DNA from: Callaeas wilsoni
Lineage: Eukaryota > Chordata > Aves > Passeriformes > Callaeidae
Assembly (NCBI GenBank): GCA_013398955.1
Contig: VWPU01011634.1
Span: 62,001 to 126,000, forward strand
Direction of reading: 5' to 3'
DNA: 64,000 bases
In this document: piece by piece, positions 23,771 through 35,687 of the stretch
How positions within the stretch are numbered: the stretch's first letter is position 1
How the letters are laid out: every line of letters starts with the position of its first letter
Notes under the pieces: model-generated
The model's input: only the letters and a program-made list of their open reading frames with translations
Told to the model about the DNA's origin: nothing
Databases searched by the model: none
Made by a program: the position numbers and the translations under genes

Positions 23771-24880
23771 ATTTTTAAATACCTGACTTTGCTATTTTAA
23801 ATTGATGGAGAATAGTGTATTCTGTGGACATAGTTTTGACAGGAAATTGCTTTCTAAATCATTTCTGTCCTAGATATATATCAGACAGAGACTGAAGGAG
23901 AAAAAAGGGGATTGGCCCAAAGCTTAGTCTAAGCAGTAGAAAGCCTACCAGCTGAGGCTTCAGATTTTGGATAAGGCTCTTAGTATGTGTCTGGCACTTG
24001 CATCAGTCTGGCACCTGCATCAGTTTGACAGACAGATCAATTTGTGAGCCTGGCTATGCAAACTAAAAAGTCTTTAAAAAGGCTTTGCTGCTATACAAAA
24101 TGAGAAGCAATGACATGCTGACCATAATTTCACTGAAGAATGTAGCACTGCATACTCTGTGAGAGTCCCCATGCTGGTGTTTTGTGTTTCAGCAATTAGA
24201 GATTTAATAATAAGTAGAGAACTACAATGTATTACAGTGGAGGAAGGAAAAGTGAAGAATTTAAGGAATTTAACAAAATTCTCTAAGAATTCTCTACAAA
24301 GAATAGACTCTAATAAAATCAAGCCAATTAAAATACCTGGAGACAGTTTATGCACAATTTAGGCCCTGTTTTTTGTTTTATTTTAAAAAAACCCAAACCA
24401 ATAAATATAAGCTAAAACAAATCAATCCACATTCAATCTGGTTTGTGTTTTATTTATGCAATTGTAAGGTCGCCATCTGGTGGTTGCTTTAACATTAAAA
24501 AAAAAAAAGGTTGTTTTTCAACAGTTGCTATATAGAGCATGGGATGAAAAAAAAGATCAACATGTGAGCAATGACTATCCTAACAAAATGTAGGCAATGG
24601 AGGTTACTATAATGACGTTAGCCAGGACACTTTATGGATTGCAGTGGTCATAGGTTTGAGTGCATACATAAAAACTCATATTCAGGAAAATTAATTTAAT
24701 CAATTAAAATACTTGAAAAAAATATATCTTATATTCTAAAATCAAAGATGGGAAATATCTGATCAGCAACTGAAAAATTAAGTCAACTAGTGGTCTGGGA
24801 TGCTGCTGTTATCAGTGAAATAGAAATCCCTTTAAATAGCAATTTATCTTCATCTATTATAGGCATGAAAGACAAATATG
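23771..24880. other. Unique AT-rich stretch, nothing recognised
   Basis: Two overlapping frames near 24074-24362 on opposite strands have no domain signal. A near-duplicate phrase (tctggcacttgcatcagt and tctggcacctgcatcagt) lies at about 23990-24025, a small tandem duplication. Confidence 0.55.
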
Positions 24881-25363
24881 ATCACAGAATCACAGAATAT
24901 GCTGAGTTGGAAGGCACCCACAAGACGCATCGAGTCCAATCCCTGACTTTGCACACCAGCATCCCCAAGAGTCACACCCTGTGCCTGCAAGCATTGTCCA
25001 AATGCTTCTTGAATGCTGCAGGCTGCTGCTGTGACTACTGCCCTGGGGAGCCTCTTCCAGTGCCCAACCACCCTCTGAGAAAAGAACCTTTTTCTAATAT
25101 CCAATCTGAACCTCCCCTGACACAATTTCAGGCCATTTCCTCAGATTCTGTCCCTGGTCGCCACAGAGATGAGATCAATGCCTGCCCCTCGTCTTCCCTC
25201 ATGAGGAAGTTGTACCAGCAGTGAGGTCTCTCCTCAGCCTCCTCCAGGCTGAACAGACCGAGTGACCTCAGCTGCTCTGCTTACAGCTTCCCCTCAAGGC
25301 TGCTCACCATCTTCTTTGCCCTCCTTTGGACACTATCTATGAGCTTAATAGCTTTCTTGTAGT
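24881..25363 (-). mobile_element. CR1 LINE 3' fragment with ORF2 C-terminus
   Basis: This is a fairly well-preserved CR1 copy in reverse orientation. Its 3' end is at the left (atcacagaatcacagaatat, the reverse complement of the ATTCTGTG tail). The minus strand still encodes the characteristic ORF2 C-terminus [20 protein letters not shown] at about 25040-25125. Upstream, reading towards 25363, come the phrases for the LFSLEE-type region (gaggctgaacagac, gcttcccctcaaggc, cctttggacact). A plus-strand frame of 144 codons at 24790-25224 is only antisense. It resembles the passerine CR1-J/X-like group. Confidence 0.93.
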
Positions 25364-25490
25364 GATGAAACACTCTCTGGAAGGGTTTGTCTCTGTCCTC
25401 ATTTACTAGCTTTGTGACTGTACACTTTAGACAAGTTAAGAGTAATGGAATCCAGTTTGAGATCAAGTACTGGAAATTCACTGTCACCTA

Positions 25491-25556
25491 GGAGGGCTCT
25501 GCAGAGGGACCTGGAAAGGCTGGATCAACAGACAAAATCCAAGAAACTCTCAACTT
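25491..25556 (+). mobile_element. CR1 LINE fragment, internal ORF2 part, opposite orientation
   Basis: The phrase 'gggctctgcagagggacct' followed by ggaaaggctggatcaacaga is the CR1 ORF2 segment found at 1250-1285 in the copy near the start of this window. It lies on the plus strand, head-to-head with the minus-strand CR1 that ends near 25363. About 125 bp between them is not recognisable CR1. Confidence 0.75.
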
Positions 25557-28419
25557 ATGGTTTTAACTGTGTATCCTGGCTGCAAAACAGAGATAATTTA
25601 ACAAATTAGCTGGATACATGACACTATTTTTTCAACCTATTTCATACTGTAACTCTTCCCTACGCCCATGTATATAGCTGTTGTTAGACGATCTTTTTGA
25701 CTGGCAAAACACTGCTTCAAAAATTTGCTTCAGCAATGTCTCAGCGATTCCAGCCGTTAGTAACCACACTGAAATATCATCTTCCATTAAAAACATTGAT
25801 GTAATCTGTACTTGACGTATGAGCTAACTGCTGGAATAAGGCCTTCAAATGTGCCATGAAAATGCTGAAAGTTTGTCCAGGTCTTCCTTGTTCTGGTGCA
25901 GTAAGGAAAGGTTTAACAATGAAGACTACTGTGTTGTAACTATGACCTTATATTTTGATTTTAAAAGAAAATAATTCTTTTTGGTTAAAAGGTAAGGAAC
26001 AAAAACTCACAAAATAGAACCTTTTACCTCTTTTAGTGATGGTACCAATCCCTTTATTGTTAGCCCAACAAGCGGGAAGAGAAAAGAAAGAATCTAAGTC
26101 TCTTCAGAAAAATAAATATATAGCTATTTTACTTACTAGAAATGTGTAAATACGACAATCACTACTTTAGCCAATTCAATTGTTACATTTTACACGTTGG
26201 CAGTCTTATTTTTTTAGGTGAATTTTAATTCATCATAATTTGAAGTTATTCACATTTCAAAACCTTCAAAATATTTCCTTTATAGTTTTTTTCCTTTCAG
26301 AAAGCCTTTTTGTTTAATATTTTCTCTCAGAAAAGAAAATTAAGCAAACAGATAAAGTAAGCAGAGAAGGAAAAAAAGTATTTCATCTCAGGCTAGTCAG
26401 TATGCTTCTGAATTGTTTGTTTCTATCACTAAAAGAAATATTTGAATATTTAAAATGGTTTTCAAGTTTATCTGAGATCTTTTTCCAAGTTTTCCATTAA
26501 ACTAAAAGTTCTTTGGTTTAAGGTTTTAGAATTTCTATCCATGTGCATACCATACAAAAATTATGCCTGTGCCACTGGAAAGAATAACATTGTATAAGAG
26601 GATTTGTATACATATTGTTTAATTATTCTATAGAAACAGAATGTAAGATTTGAAGAATCCTCTCACAACAAAGGACCACTGCCCAAAAAGAAAGATGACA
26701 CTGAAATTTGAAATACTCATGCAGAAATTTCTTCAGAATCTCTATACATAATATCACATAGTAATTCTTTTTTCACCTCATTTCCTTTTGAGAATATCTC
26801 AGGTCTTCAATACAAGGATGAAAGGAATGGTATTGTGTGAATCAACCTATAAGTTAATGACACTATACAATTTAACAACAGGAAATACTATTTCCTCAGA
26901 ACTATGGCTTTGCTTTCTGTTGGCAGCCAGCTTCAGTCTTTTAAAAGCTTTCCTATACTCCCTCAGTATTCCTAGGAAGCAAAATGATTCGTGTACTTAC
27001 TCTGTAAATAGGATATCATCAGAGAAAGATTATATCATATCCAACATCTTTATGGCAAGAGAACTAGCTTTCAATTTTGTTTCCAAAATGTTTGTTACAA
27101 AACTCATTTTAGAAGAATGACCTCAATATTTTGAAATGATCTTTGGAAATATTTTTCAATTCACTTTTAATTTTCAATTTAGTTTTACACAGTGTAAGTT
27201 TTTTAAGACAAATAGTTGAAATTAAATGTGAATGTAAATCAAAATATTAAAGAAAAGTAAATAAAAATCACAGCTTTTTTTTTATTTTTCATGAAACAAT
27301 GGGTAAAAGGAGGTTTTTAGTAACTTCTCTAAGTGCTAAAATGGTCATGAAGATAAGAGAACTTCTGCCTTCCAGGAATCATAATTTCCTTTATTCTGTT
27401 TCTCATAAACTCTATTACCAGAAAGTCATGTTGGAGTTCTGAAATTACTCTGAAACACTACTTTTAATAGCAGTCATGGTTTATCCATTCCTGACAGGAG
27501 GAATATTAATGCTCTATCATGCAAATATTGCATTTTATTTTGATAGCCAAAAAAAATTCCCAAGACTTGCAGACTCCAAGTAACCTATTGTTTCATATAT
27601 ATGATTCTGTTACATTGAAACATCTACTATTCTACCATGTTTGTATATCGTTTAACAAGAAATTTATGCAAGCCATTTAAAAATGTAAAATTTTCAGTCT
27701 TTTCTCATAGCTTTAACTTATTGTTTGCATTGAATGCATCTCCCTTTTTGTACCTCTCCTGGTTTCGGAAAACAGAACAAATTTGAATTACAGAGAAACA
27801 TGTCATACTTGCATTTACATAAATCTGTATCAGAAAAACCAGCATTGTTTACATAAGAATAAAGTGCAATACAGTAAAAGATTACAGAAATGAAATGTAT
27901 ACAAATAAACCACAAATAAACTAAGTGCTATCTTAAAGTATAATGAACTATCGATTAATAATGCATTAGAAGTTAACACTGAAATCAAATTAGTCATCTC
28001 AGGAAGTTTGCATGCATTTTTTTTCCCTTGTCACTGATGTTGTGGTAATAGTTTTTTAAGCAAGTGTGTTTCTATGATGAGTTCATTTAGTATTCAGCAT
28101 AATAGCACTGATAATAATGAGCTCAATTTGGCTTCCATTATATAAGCATTAGATAATGGATACCTATATTAAAGTGTTGCTGTTATGGTAGTGCTTTTTT
28201 TCTTCATTTGGTACACAGTGCTAAATCTTTAAAGGAAAGCTGTTATGCAAATTGTTGATGTTTTTATCTTTGAATCATGACTAATTTTATGGATTCTGGA
28301 ATCCCATTATTGTCAAAGTTGCTTTTGATATGAGACTCTCAGTAAATTGACTTTCCAAGAGTTTTATTACCATTAGTTATATCCTAGCTTTTTGCTTTCT
28401 TCTTTTCTCCCTTTGTCAG

Positions 28420-28595
28420 CTCGTTACATACTGCGACTTGTAGTATCATCCAACAGAAGTATACAGACACACTTCTGGCAATGTTCTGCTAATTTTAACA
28501 CTGTTAAATTCTCACAGCCCAATACAATGGCTTGCCCTTCAGTGAATGACTTGTTTGGCTTCCTGGGTACTAGAATTTCCCCTGACAACTGCTGA
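28420..28595 (+). other. Acceptor-like site followed by a 58-codon open frame (candidate terminal exon, weak)
   Basis: A long pyrimidine tract (gctttcttcttttctccctttgt) ends in CAG at 28417-28419, an excellent splice acceptor by eye. An open frame continues for about 58 codons to a TGA at 28593-28595, and a variant polyadenylation signal ATTAAA lies at 28633-28638. The peptide has no motif I recognise and its composition is not clearly coding. Chance is quite possible in T-rich DNA. Confidence 0.15.
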
Positions 28596-29324
28596 TGCAG
28601 TGCTTCTGTGTTTTTAGTGGGGAAGATATTTATATTAAAGATTAAGATATTTAAGTACAGGGAAAGCAGAGGCTGGAGTCTTATTTTATTTAAGGATCAT
28701 TGTACTTCATAATCATTCCGAGTAGATGCTGTGGAAGTTTATTCACAGTCATTTAACTATGAAGTCAAGACATTTAAGACATTGAAAATGCAGAATATTA
28801 TTAGATCGTTTTCGTTTTCTAGTGTGTGAAAGTGTCATAGAAAAAATAGTAGTTACAGTTCTAGTTGGCTCAGATTTCTGTATGCATTCTGATTTTTTTT
28901 TGCATCTCCACTATTGGGTAGGTAGTTGTCCCTAAGGCAGGTCAGAACACTGACTGCTTTCTGACCTGTGGCTGTCCACTTGGCCATCGTCCTAAGGCAG
29001 TAGATATACTTTTTCAAATAGATCAAAACTCAACAAAATGATAGTGCTGCTCTTTAGGATCTTCTAGAAAAGATCTCGTGTCTGATTTCCCTGGCTGTGT
29101 CAGCAATATGACACCATGGCAAAACACTGTTGGTAGCCTCAAGCCAAACGTGCCCATCTTGTCAACATTGCACCTGGCCACACATGGTCTGAGCTGGTGA
29201 CGAGAGGCTGAGTAGATTTAGTCTGTGTTTGCTTCACTCAAGATAGTGCTAAAACCATTTTGCGTATGTGCAGTTAGGACATTGTACAAGTTTATGCTAT
29301 TATGCCAGGTTTGGCGTTAGGTTA

Positions 29325-29350
29325 GAGACACTGTCTCTGAGACGGTCTCA
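29325..29350. repeat. Two adjacent short palindromes
   Basis: GAGACActgtctc-type (29325-29337) and TGAGACGGTCTCA (29338-29350) stand side by side, both built on GAGAC/GTCTC. They sit in a less AT-rich patch of unknown origin. Confidence 0.75.
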
Positions 29351-30013
29351 CCAAAATGGGAACTGACGTATTGCCCCATAAACAGAGGGCTAAGAGGATA
29401 AAACACTGAAAAAATGTGAGATAATGGATCTACATCAGTATCAAAGATTCCTGGTAAATCCATTGATCAGAATCTATTGATTTATAACTTACGAATCTGA
29501 GGACAATACTCTTCTCAACAAAAATGCAGCTGAGGAATAAATATGACAATTTGCCATATTAGGTCAGCTCAGGAAATACATTATACAGAGAGGAGTAACT
29601 GTTGATTTTGTTTGGATTTGTTTTAAAGGGCATAAATAGTTCTACCCATAAAACAGAGAACAAAAGGATCTGTACTTCTGATGGATCCACAGACTAGTTA
29701 CAAGCCTACTGCTTATATTTCTAAATTCTGCAGAATTGCTGAATTTAATAAGTGAAGTTGAAGCTGAAGTTAGTAATCAAAGGTAATAACTCCGAAACTG
29801 AGCTACAATTTTTTATTTATTATTTTTTTAAGTACGCCCTATATCATTTAAAAACAAGGAGGAACAGACATTTGAAGTACCTAGTCTAACCATCTGCCCT
29901 GAAACCAGCAAACATATATTCTCTGAAAGATGATTACCTAACACATTGTGAAGACATGACTTTTGGGAAACTTCTGGGCTTATTTCTGTACATACTGTTT
30001 TTATATATACATC

Positions 30014-30031
30014 TGTGTGTGTGTGTGTGTT
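30014..30031. repeat. (TG)n microsatellite
   Basis: About nine TG dinucleotides are preceded by an AT-rich tract. Confidence 0.9.
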
Positions 30032-33000
30032 TCGATAATAACGACTCATGAATTTAAAAGAGGAATACAGTGCCACCTGGGAATTTGCTCTGAAAAGTCT
30101 AATTAACTTTTATTATGAAGGTCTGTGAAATGATAGTATTATCTGCTAGGACATAAAAACGTAGTAAGAGCAGTACTGGATCCAGCTAAAGGTCCACCAA
30201 TACCTTTGTTCTGTCTTTATTTAGGGTCAATTAAAAGCCTAGGAAGAGAAGTATGGGCAAGCATAAATTATGCTTCTGTTGAGTACTCTCTCACTCTCCA
30301 GTTGTTTTCATCTCAGACATTTCCTGGGTTGGCTGTAGTTCTGTGTATTCATGACCCCCAACAGCCTACTCTTCAGTGATTGTGACCAGTTTCCCCTTAA
30401 GCTGATGCAGGCTTTTCACATTCATGTCATCTGAATGACAAGGGGATCCAAAGCTACAATATGCATTGTGTTAAAAATGTCTGCTTTTAAAAGACTTACT
30501 ACCTGAAAGCAGAGTGCAAGGTTCATAAAATTTTTAACTGCTCCAATCAGTTGAAGTATTGACAGGGGCGATTCTGTAGTAAAATGAAAAATAAGCAATC
30601 GTGCAAGGTTTTGACAGGTACTGTTCATTTAACATTTTCAGTTTTAAAAGTGAACATTCTTTTAATATCTGTTCACACAAGATATGGATAAACTTTCTTC
30701 ATAGTATGCTTAGTAAAAGTCAACAAAATATGAGAAAAATAAAATATTTTTTCATTTAAAAAGCCAGTTTTGTCATACTTGTCACATAGAACTTTAAGGT
30801 TTTGGAATTGTTATATATGCAATGGGTGCTCCCTTTTGAATATCCGGAAATCTAGGTAATAAGAAAAGAACTGGTCTTCTGAAAGGTTTTGAACTTCTTC
30901 AAGGTTACAGGTATATTAATCTCTTAATGCCTCCAGTTTGTATAGCACCAGATATTGAAGACTACCTAGAGCTGATTTAAAACTGCTTGCAATATATACA
31001 TAACTGAAGCACAATATATGTGCTCTGAATTCATTTTTTCAGTATATCATCTGATCTTTAGCTAGTGGATAAAAGAGGATATATTATCTTTTTGTCTGGA
31101 CATAGCTTATTATTATTATTCTTGAAACACTGTAGAGACTTGGACCTCGACTGGTTGATATGTTGGTTGGCTGGTTGGTTTCTCCTGTACAAGTAAAAGC
31201 TGTCAAGATCACTGCCTCCTTGGCCCAGGCAGTCTCTTTTGAGCAGACTTGAGTCATTGGCAGCACAAATCCTGATCTTGGCTTCTTGGAATCTACCAGT
31301 ATTACTATTTATTTTCTAATAAGACTTTTGCCATACTAGATCAAAAAGAGCTAGAAAATTAACAGGTTGATCAAGCTTAGGCAATATTTCAAGAAGCTGT
31401 AGAAAAATCAAACTGAGAGAAAAATTCTCGGCACTGGTGATGGAAAATGATGAGAGCTAGACAGGAAAGGTTTCCTGGTGCTTAACATTAAGGTGTTGAC
31501 CTACTGTCCTAAGAAAAAGACAAACTCATCTTTTCTATGCTTCCTTCTCCTGAAGTATGCAACCCTGTTCTAAAAGGGAATTTTAACTGATAAAACTTAA
31601 AGAAAAAGAGCTTAAATGTAAGAGAACAGACCTCAAAAGAATCAGATGCAGGACACTGCTGGGCATGTTTTGAATGGGGAAATAAAAATACCTGTCTCTA
31701 GTTTACCTTTCAGGATTATTGTTCTGTTTCCTTCAGGTTTTGATCTCATTTTTCTTCGATGTATATTTTGAAATGTAATAGATTCATCAGATTGCTTTCT
31801 CCTTAGCTGAACAGGAAAACAATTTAACGCTCTCAAGAAACTTCATATGATAACCTTTTTAATTTTCAAACAGCATACATAAAAACTGAATTGATGAAAT
31901 TGAATTTCAGCATAAATGGTATTCTAGGTTCATTCTTTAATTACTTTTTAATGGAGAATTTCACCAATTTGATCTGAAAGCACCATGCCATAACGGCTTC
32001 ATCTTCTCAAGCAGGCTACATGGTGTTTCAATTTAATCTTCATGTCTTGAGAGAAATGTCAGGATTCAACTGAGGAAAGAAGAGAAGAGCTCATCAGTGT
32101 TAGAGTGGTCCCTAATAACAGATAACAGGCTGTGGAAGTTTTAGACTAAGGGAAAGTCAGAGAATAGAGGGTGCCTAGATCACATAGGATGAGATAAATA
32201 GTTCATCTGAGTTCTGCACAGGGAGCATTTTTAGGGATTTATGCTAATTTCAGGGCAAGACTGTAACTAGCTCTTGGGAAAGAAAGATGAAACATCTTCT
32301 CTCCCTCTCACAATTTTGGAAAACACTGATTAAACTAGAAGCCTCTGAAAATAATGATTTTTAAATATTTTTCTTTTGGTCTGGAATGGCAGCACAGATA
32401 AATAAGAAGGAAGACTAAAGTATCTGTCCCTCACAGACACTTGCCTGTTTAGCTGCAGCAGCCCACTGCAGGAGGACATTGTGCTGAGCTGCTCCCAGTA
32501 AGCAGCTGTGCACATAACTTTGAGAAGGACTGTGACTCCTCATGTGCAATTTCCCTAACTGATCTCCATGGGTCATTGGAGCCTTAGAAGCTCATCTGTC
32601 CACATCTTGAAGCCTAAATAGCAACTGATTACCCAGCCAGTCTGAAGGAGAACAGGATGGTTTTCACAACCTTTCTAAGTGAAAGTCAAGGAAAATGGAA
32701 ATTTTTAAGTCTTTTTTGCTTCTCATAAAATCGTTGTTGAGTTCAGTGGTCTTTGAATAAGGGAAACAGTTAACATATATTGACAGGACTTTGTTTCCCT
32801 GAAATACCTTAGAGACTGCTAAATCCGTAAGAATGTTAGAATTGACTCCTCTTCTTTGCTAAATAATATTGGAAGGTTTCCCTGATTTAGTGTTAATACT
32901 AAATCCCAAAGTATCATGGGTTGTTTTTATTTTGAACTGCAGAACACTTTGAAGTTGTATAGAAATACAGACTCAAGTCCAGAAATCATCAAATCAGCTT

Positions 33001-33351
33001 TCTCCTTGGCTGTTAGTTTGACCATTTCTAGGGGCTTCTAAGGTGTTTATACCTCACATTATGTTTTAAAATATCCTGACATTATATGTTAACAAGACTC
33101 TTAAATTTTGCCTTAGAACAACATTAAAATCTCTGAGATCAAATAAAATTAAATTACTTGGGGTGCTCTTCTTTTTTTTAAAATATTAAGTAATTTGCTG
33201 TCCAATATTGAGGAAAAAAAACTTAGGTATTATATCTGCATTTTTTATTAAAGCCCTAATGCTAAATTGCATTCGTAAATATAATTGATATAAGACTAAC
33301 AATTAATCAAGAATCAGTAATTAAATACTTCTGTCCTAGTATGTATTGCTG

Positions 33352-33640
33352 AATCACAGAATCAGAGAATATGCTGAGTTGGAAAGGACCTGCAAGGATC
33401 ATGAAGTCCAACTCCTGGCCCTGCACAGGACACCCCAAGAGTCACACCATGTGCCCAAGAGTTTTTCCAAATGCTTCTTGAACTCAGTCAGGCATGGTGC
33501 TATGACCACTTCCCTGGGGAGCCTGCTCCAATGAAGAACTTTTTTCTAATATCCAACCTAAACCTCCTCTGACACAGCTACAGTCTGCTCCCTTGGGTCC
33601 TGTCACTGGTCATCACAGAGAAGAGATCAGTGTCTGTCTC
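33352..33640 (-). mobile_element. CR1 LINE 3' fragment
   Basis: The copy is in reverse orientation with its 3' end at the left (gaatcacagaatcagagaat). The phrases 'gctgagttggaaaggacct', aggatcatgaagtccaact, ctgggg.gcctgctcc and cctctgacacagct match the same CR1 subgroup as the copy at 24881. The segment between 'gcctgctccaatg' and 'aagaac' lacks about 25 bp found in the other copies, an internal deletion. No intact coding frame remains. Confidence 0.92.
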
Positions 33641-33863
33641 TAGAGGATAACCCAATTTTTGTGTATGAGTCATAACATTATTACATGTCCAACATGCAAG
33701 AGCATGTCTAGTACATGATGAGGTATTTCAGTATTTGACTCTTTTGCCATGTTTGCCTATCATATTACAGAGCAATAATCAGGGCTGCATACATATGTTT
33801 GAGTACATACTTTGTGTATACATGCTTTTTTATTTCTTTGTTGTTTTGTGGATTTAGGCCGGG

Positions 33864-33879
33864 ATGTGTGTGTGTGTGT
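33864..33879. repeat. (TG)n short microsatellite
   Basis: About eight TG units continue into a T/G-rich stretch up to about 33900. Confidence 0.85.
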
Positions 33880-35638
33880 TTGTGTTTTGGTTTGTTTTTT
33901 TTAAAGGGTCCATTTCAAGAACTACTTTCTACTTTTGAAGTCTTAATGAGAAGGTGTTTCAGAGAGATAACTAGGGTTTGGGTAGTGGTGACATTAGCCT
34001 TGCATCTTGTACTTAATTTAGGGACAGGGAGCACTAGCTTGAAGGCTCCAGAAACAGATCGGTATTATACCGGAAATGAAACCTTCACTAATGAACACCA
34101 AACCAGTTCCAGAGAGGGAGACCAGGACTAAAGTGTATACTGGGCTGATTTAGGAACTTAAAAGCACATTGATGCAGGATGTATTTTTAAGAAATAGAAA
34201 CTTGGTCTGTTACGGAAGGGTTAATAATTTTCAGTACTTTTTTGTCAGTTACAGTAGATGATAACTTTCCACACATGCAGCTATAGCAGCAGCTTTGAAG
34301 TCACAGCACAGCATCAGGGTTTCCTAGGATCAAACAGCATAGTGAATCATGCAGTGGTGGTGGGAGTTCAAGTTATCACAGTGGTGGCTCAAGTAATACT
34401 GACAGGAGTGACAGCTGTATCCAGAAGCTCTTCAGAATCATTCCATCTCCACTCTCCACTAAAAATTATGTCAGGATGCTCGAGCCAAGCTACTTACAAC
34501 TGCTTGCTTTTTAGCTGTGGTTTGCAGAGCTTCTGAAACAGACCACCCTGTGTCCCCTCAAATCTGTCAGTGCTAGTTGCAAAGCAGTATTTTTCGCATA
34601 TATGGAGTTTAGTGCTCAGTATACATTAAGGCAATCTGCAAGTGTCTTGGCAATTGGAATTTTTCTGACCCACTAAATCATGACTCTTCTTCATGTAAAC
34701 CCTGGTTTGGAGAGAAAGTTTCTTAAATATGATCCAGTTCTCATCATTAACTTCAAAGCACACTGAACAAACTGTTTCCCTACTGCTTGATGGAATGCAG
34801 AACTAAAACTAGAGTGTAAACAAACCCACTGACAGACAGTGTCAGTTCAGCTCAGCCTTTATTAGGTATGTGGGTATGAGTCAGTGGAAGAAAACATCCT
34901 ACCATTCCCACCTCCCCTTTTTCTCAGCAGGGTGAAAATTCCAGATCTAATCCATTGCTTCGCAATAACATTTTAATGTACTGGGTTTTGTTTTGCCTTT
35001 TTCTCCTTATCAGCTTTTACAGTCTGAAGTATATAGCATAGCATTTCTCTAAAAACACACAGATTTTGTCGTTAACATTTCAGTAGATCAGAAAGAGTTG
35101 TGCTATAAATATGATGTAGGAGTGCCTTTCAGGTGATTCTCTCTTTAGATCAGTAAGTGCTGTGGAGCTAGGTTCTTTAAATACTGAGGAAATTCAGAGC
35201 TTGGTACTATGGACAGTATATCAAATTCAGATATCTAACAAAAGATATCAAACACAATTCCATTCCCTAAGTGAATCAAAGTAATTTCCAATTATACCAG
35301 CAGAATTTTCAGGTTTTTGAAAACACCTAGCTTATATGCAGTAAGAATAAAATTTATGTCCTGGAAAGATAGTGAGATGATGATAAACCAGTCTTATTCC
35401 AATTGACAATCAGTTCTAGCATTCTCTGCCACCAGGCACTACTTCTTATGACAAGATTAAGAGTACTGGGCAACATACATTCGTGATCTCCTCACTACTG
35501 AAGACAGTCTGGCAGATCTAGCTACATGTTTTGTTTTGGCACAAGCCAGCTTTGTGTTTCTCTTTTACTATTACTTTCCTCCCCTCTTTTTGTTTTTACA
35601 AAATCTGTTAGCCCTTTTTACAAGTCATTTGGTGGCAT

Positions 35639-35658
35639 GATAGCTTTAGTGAGCTATC
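35639..35658. repeat. Inverted repeat, 7-bp arms
   Basis: GATAGCT and AGCTATC are perfect reverse complements with a 6-bp spacer (ttagtg). It lies 13 bp from the palindrome at 35672-35687. Confidence 0.85.
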
Positions 35659-35671
35659 AAAAGCTGCTTCT

Positions 35672-35687
35672 ATCTGCTATAGCAGAT
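35672..35687. repeat. Perfect 16-bp palindrome
   Basis: ATCTGCTATAGCAGAT reads the same on both strands. It is followed by a related AGAGCTATAG segment. Confidence 0.95.

Larger units (their letters stand above)
25557..33351. other. Long unique AT-rich stretch without recognised genes
   Basis: Open frames of 60-110 codons lack domains; the 110-codon plus-strand frame at 26788-27120 has no recognisable family. Within this stretch are a (TG)n run at 30014-30031, a strong acceptor-like sequence at 28390-28419, and a less AT-rich patch at about 28920-29400 with adjacent short palindromes. I could not assign the patch to any repeat. Confidence 0.5.

Noticed and set aside
24790..25224. Plus-strand open frame of 144 codons
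   Set aside because: Most of it is the antisense of a CR1 ORF2 C-terminal region; the real coding relic is on the minus strand.
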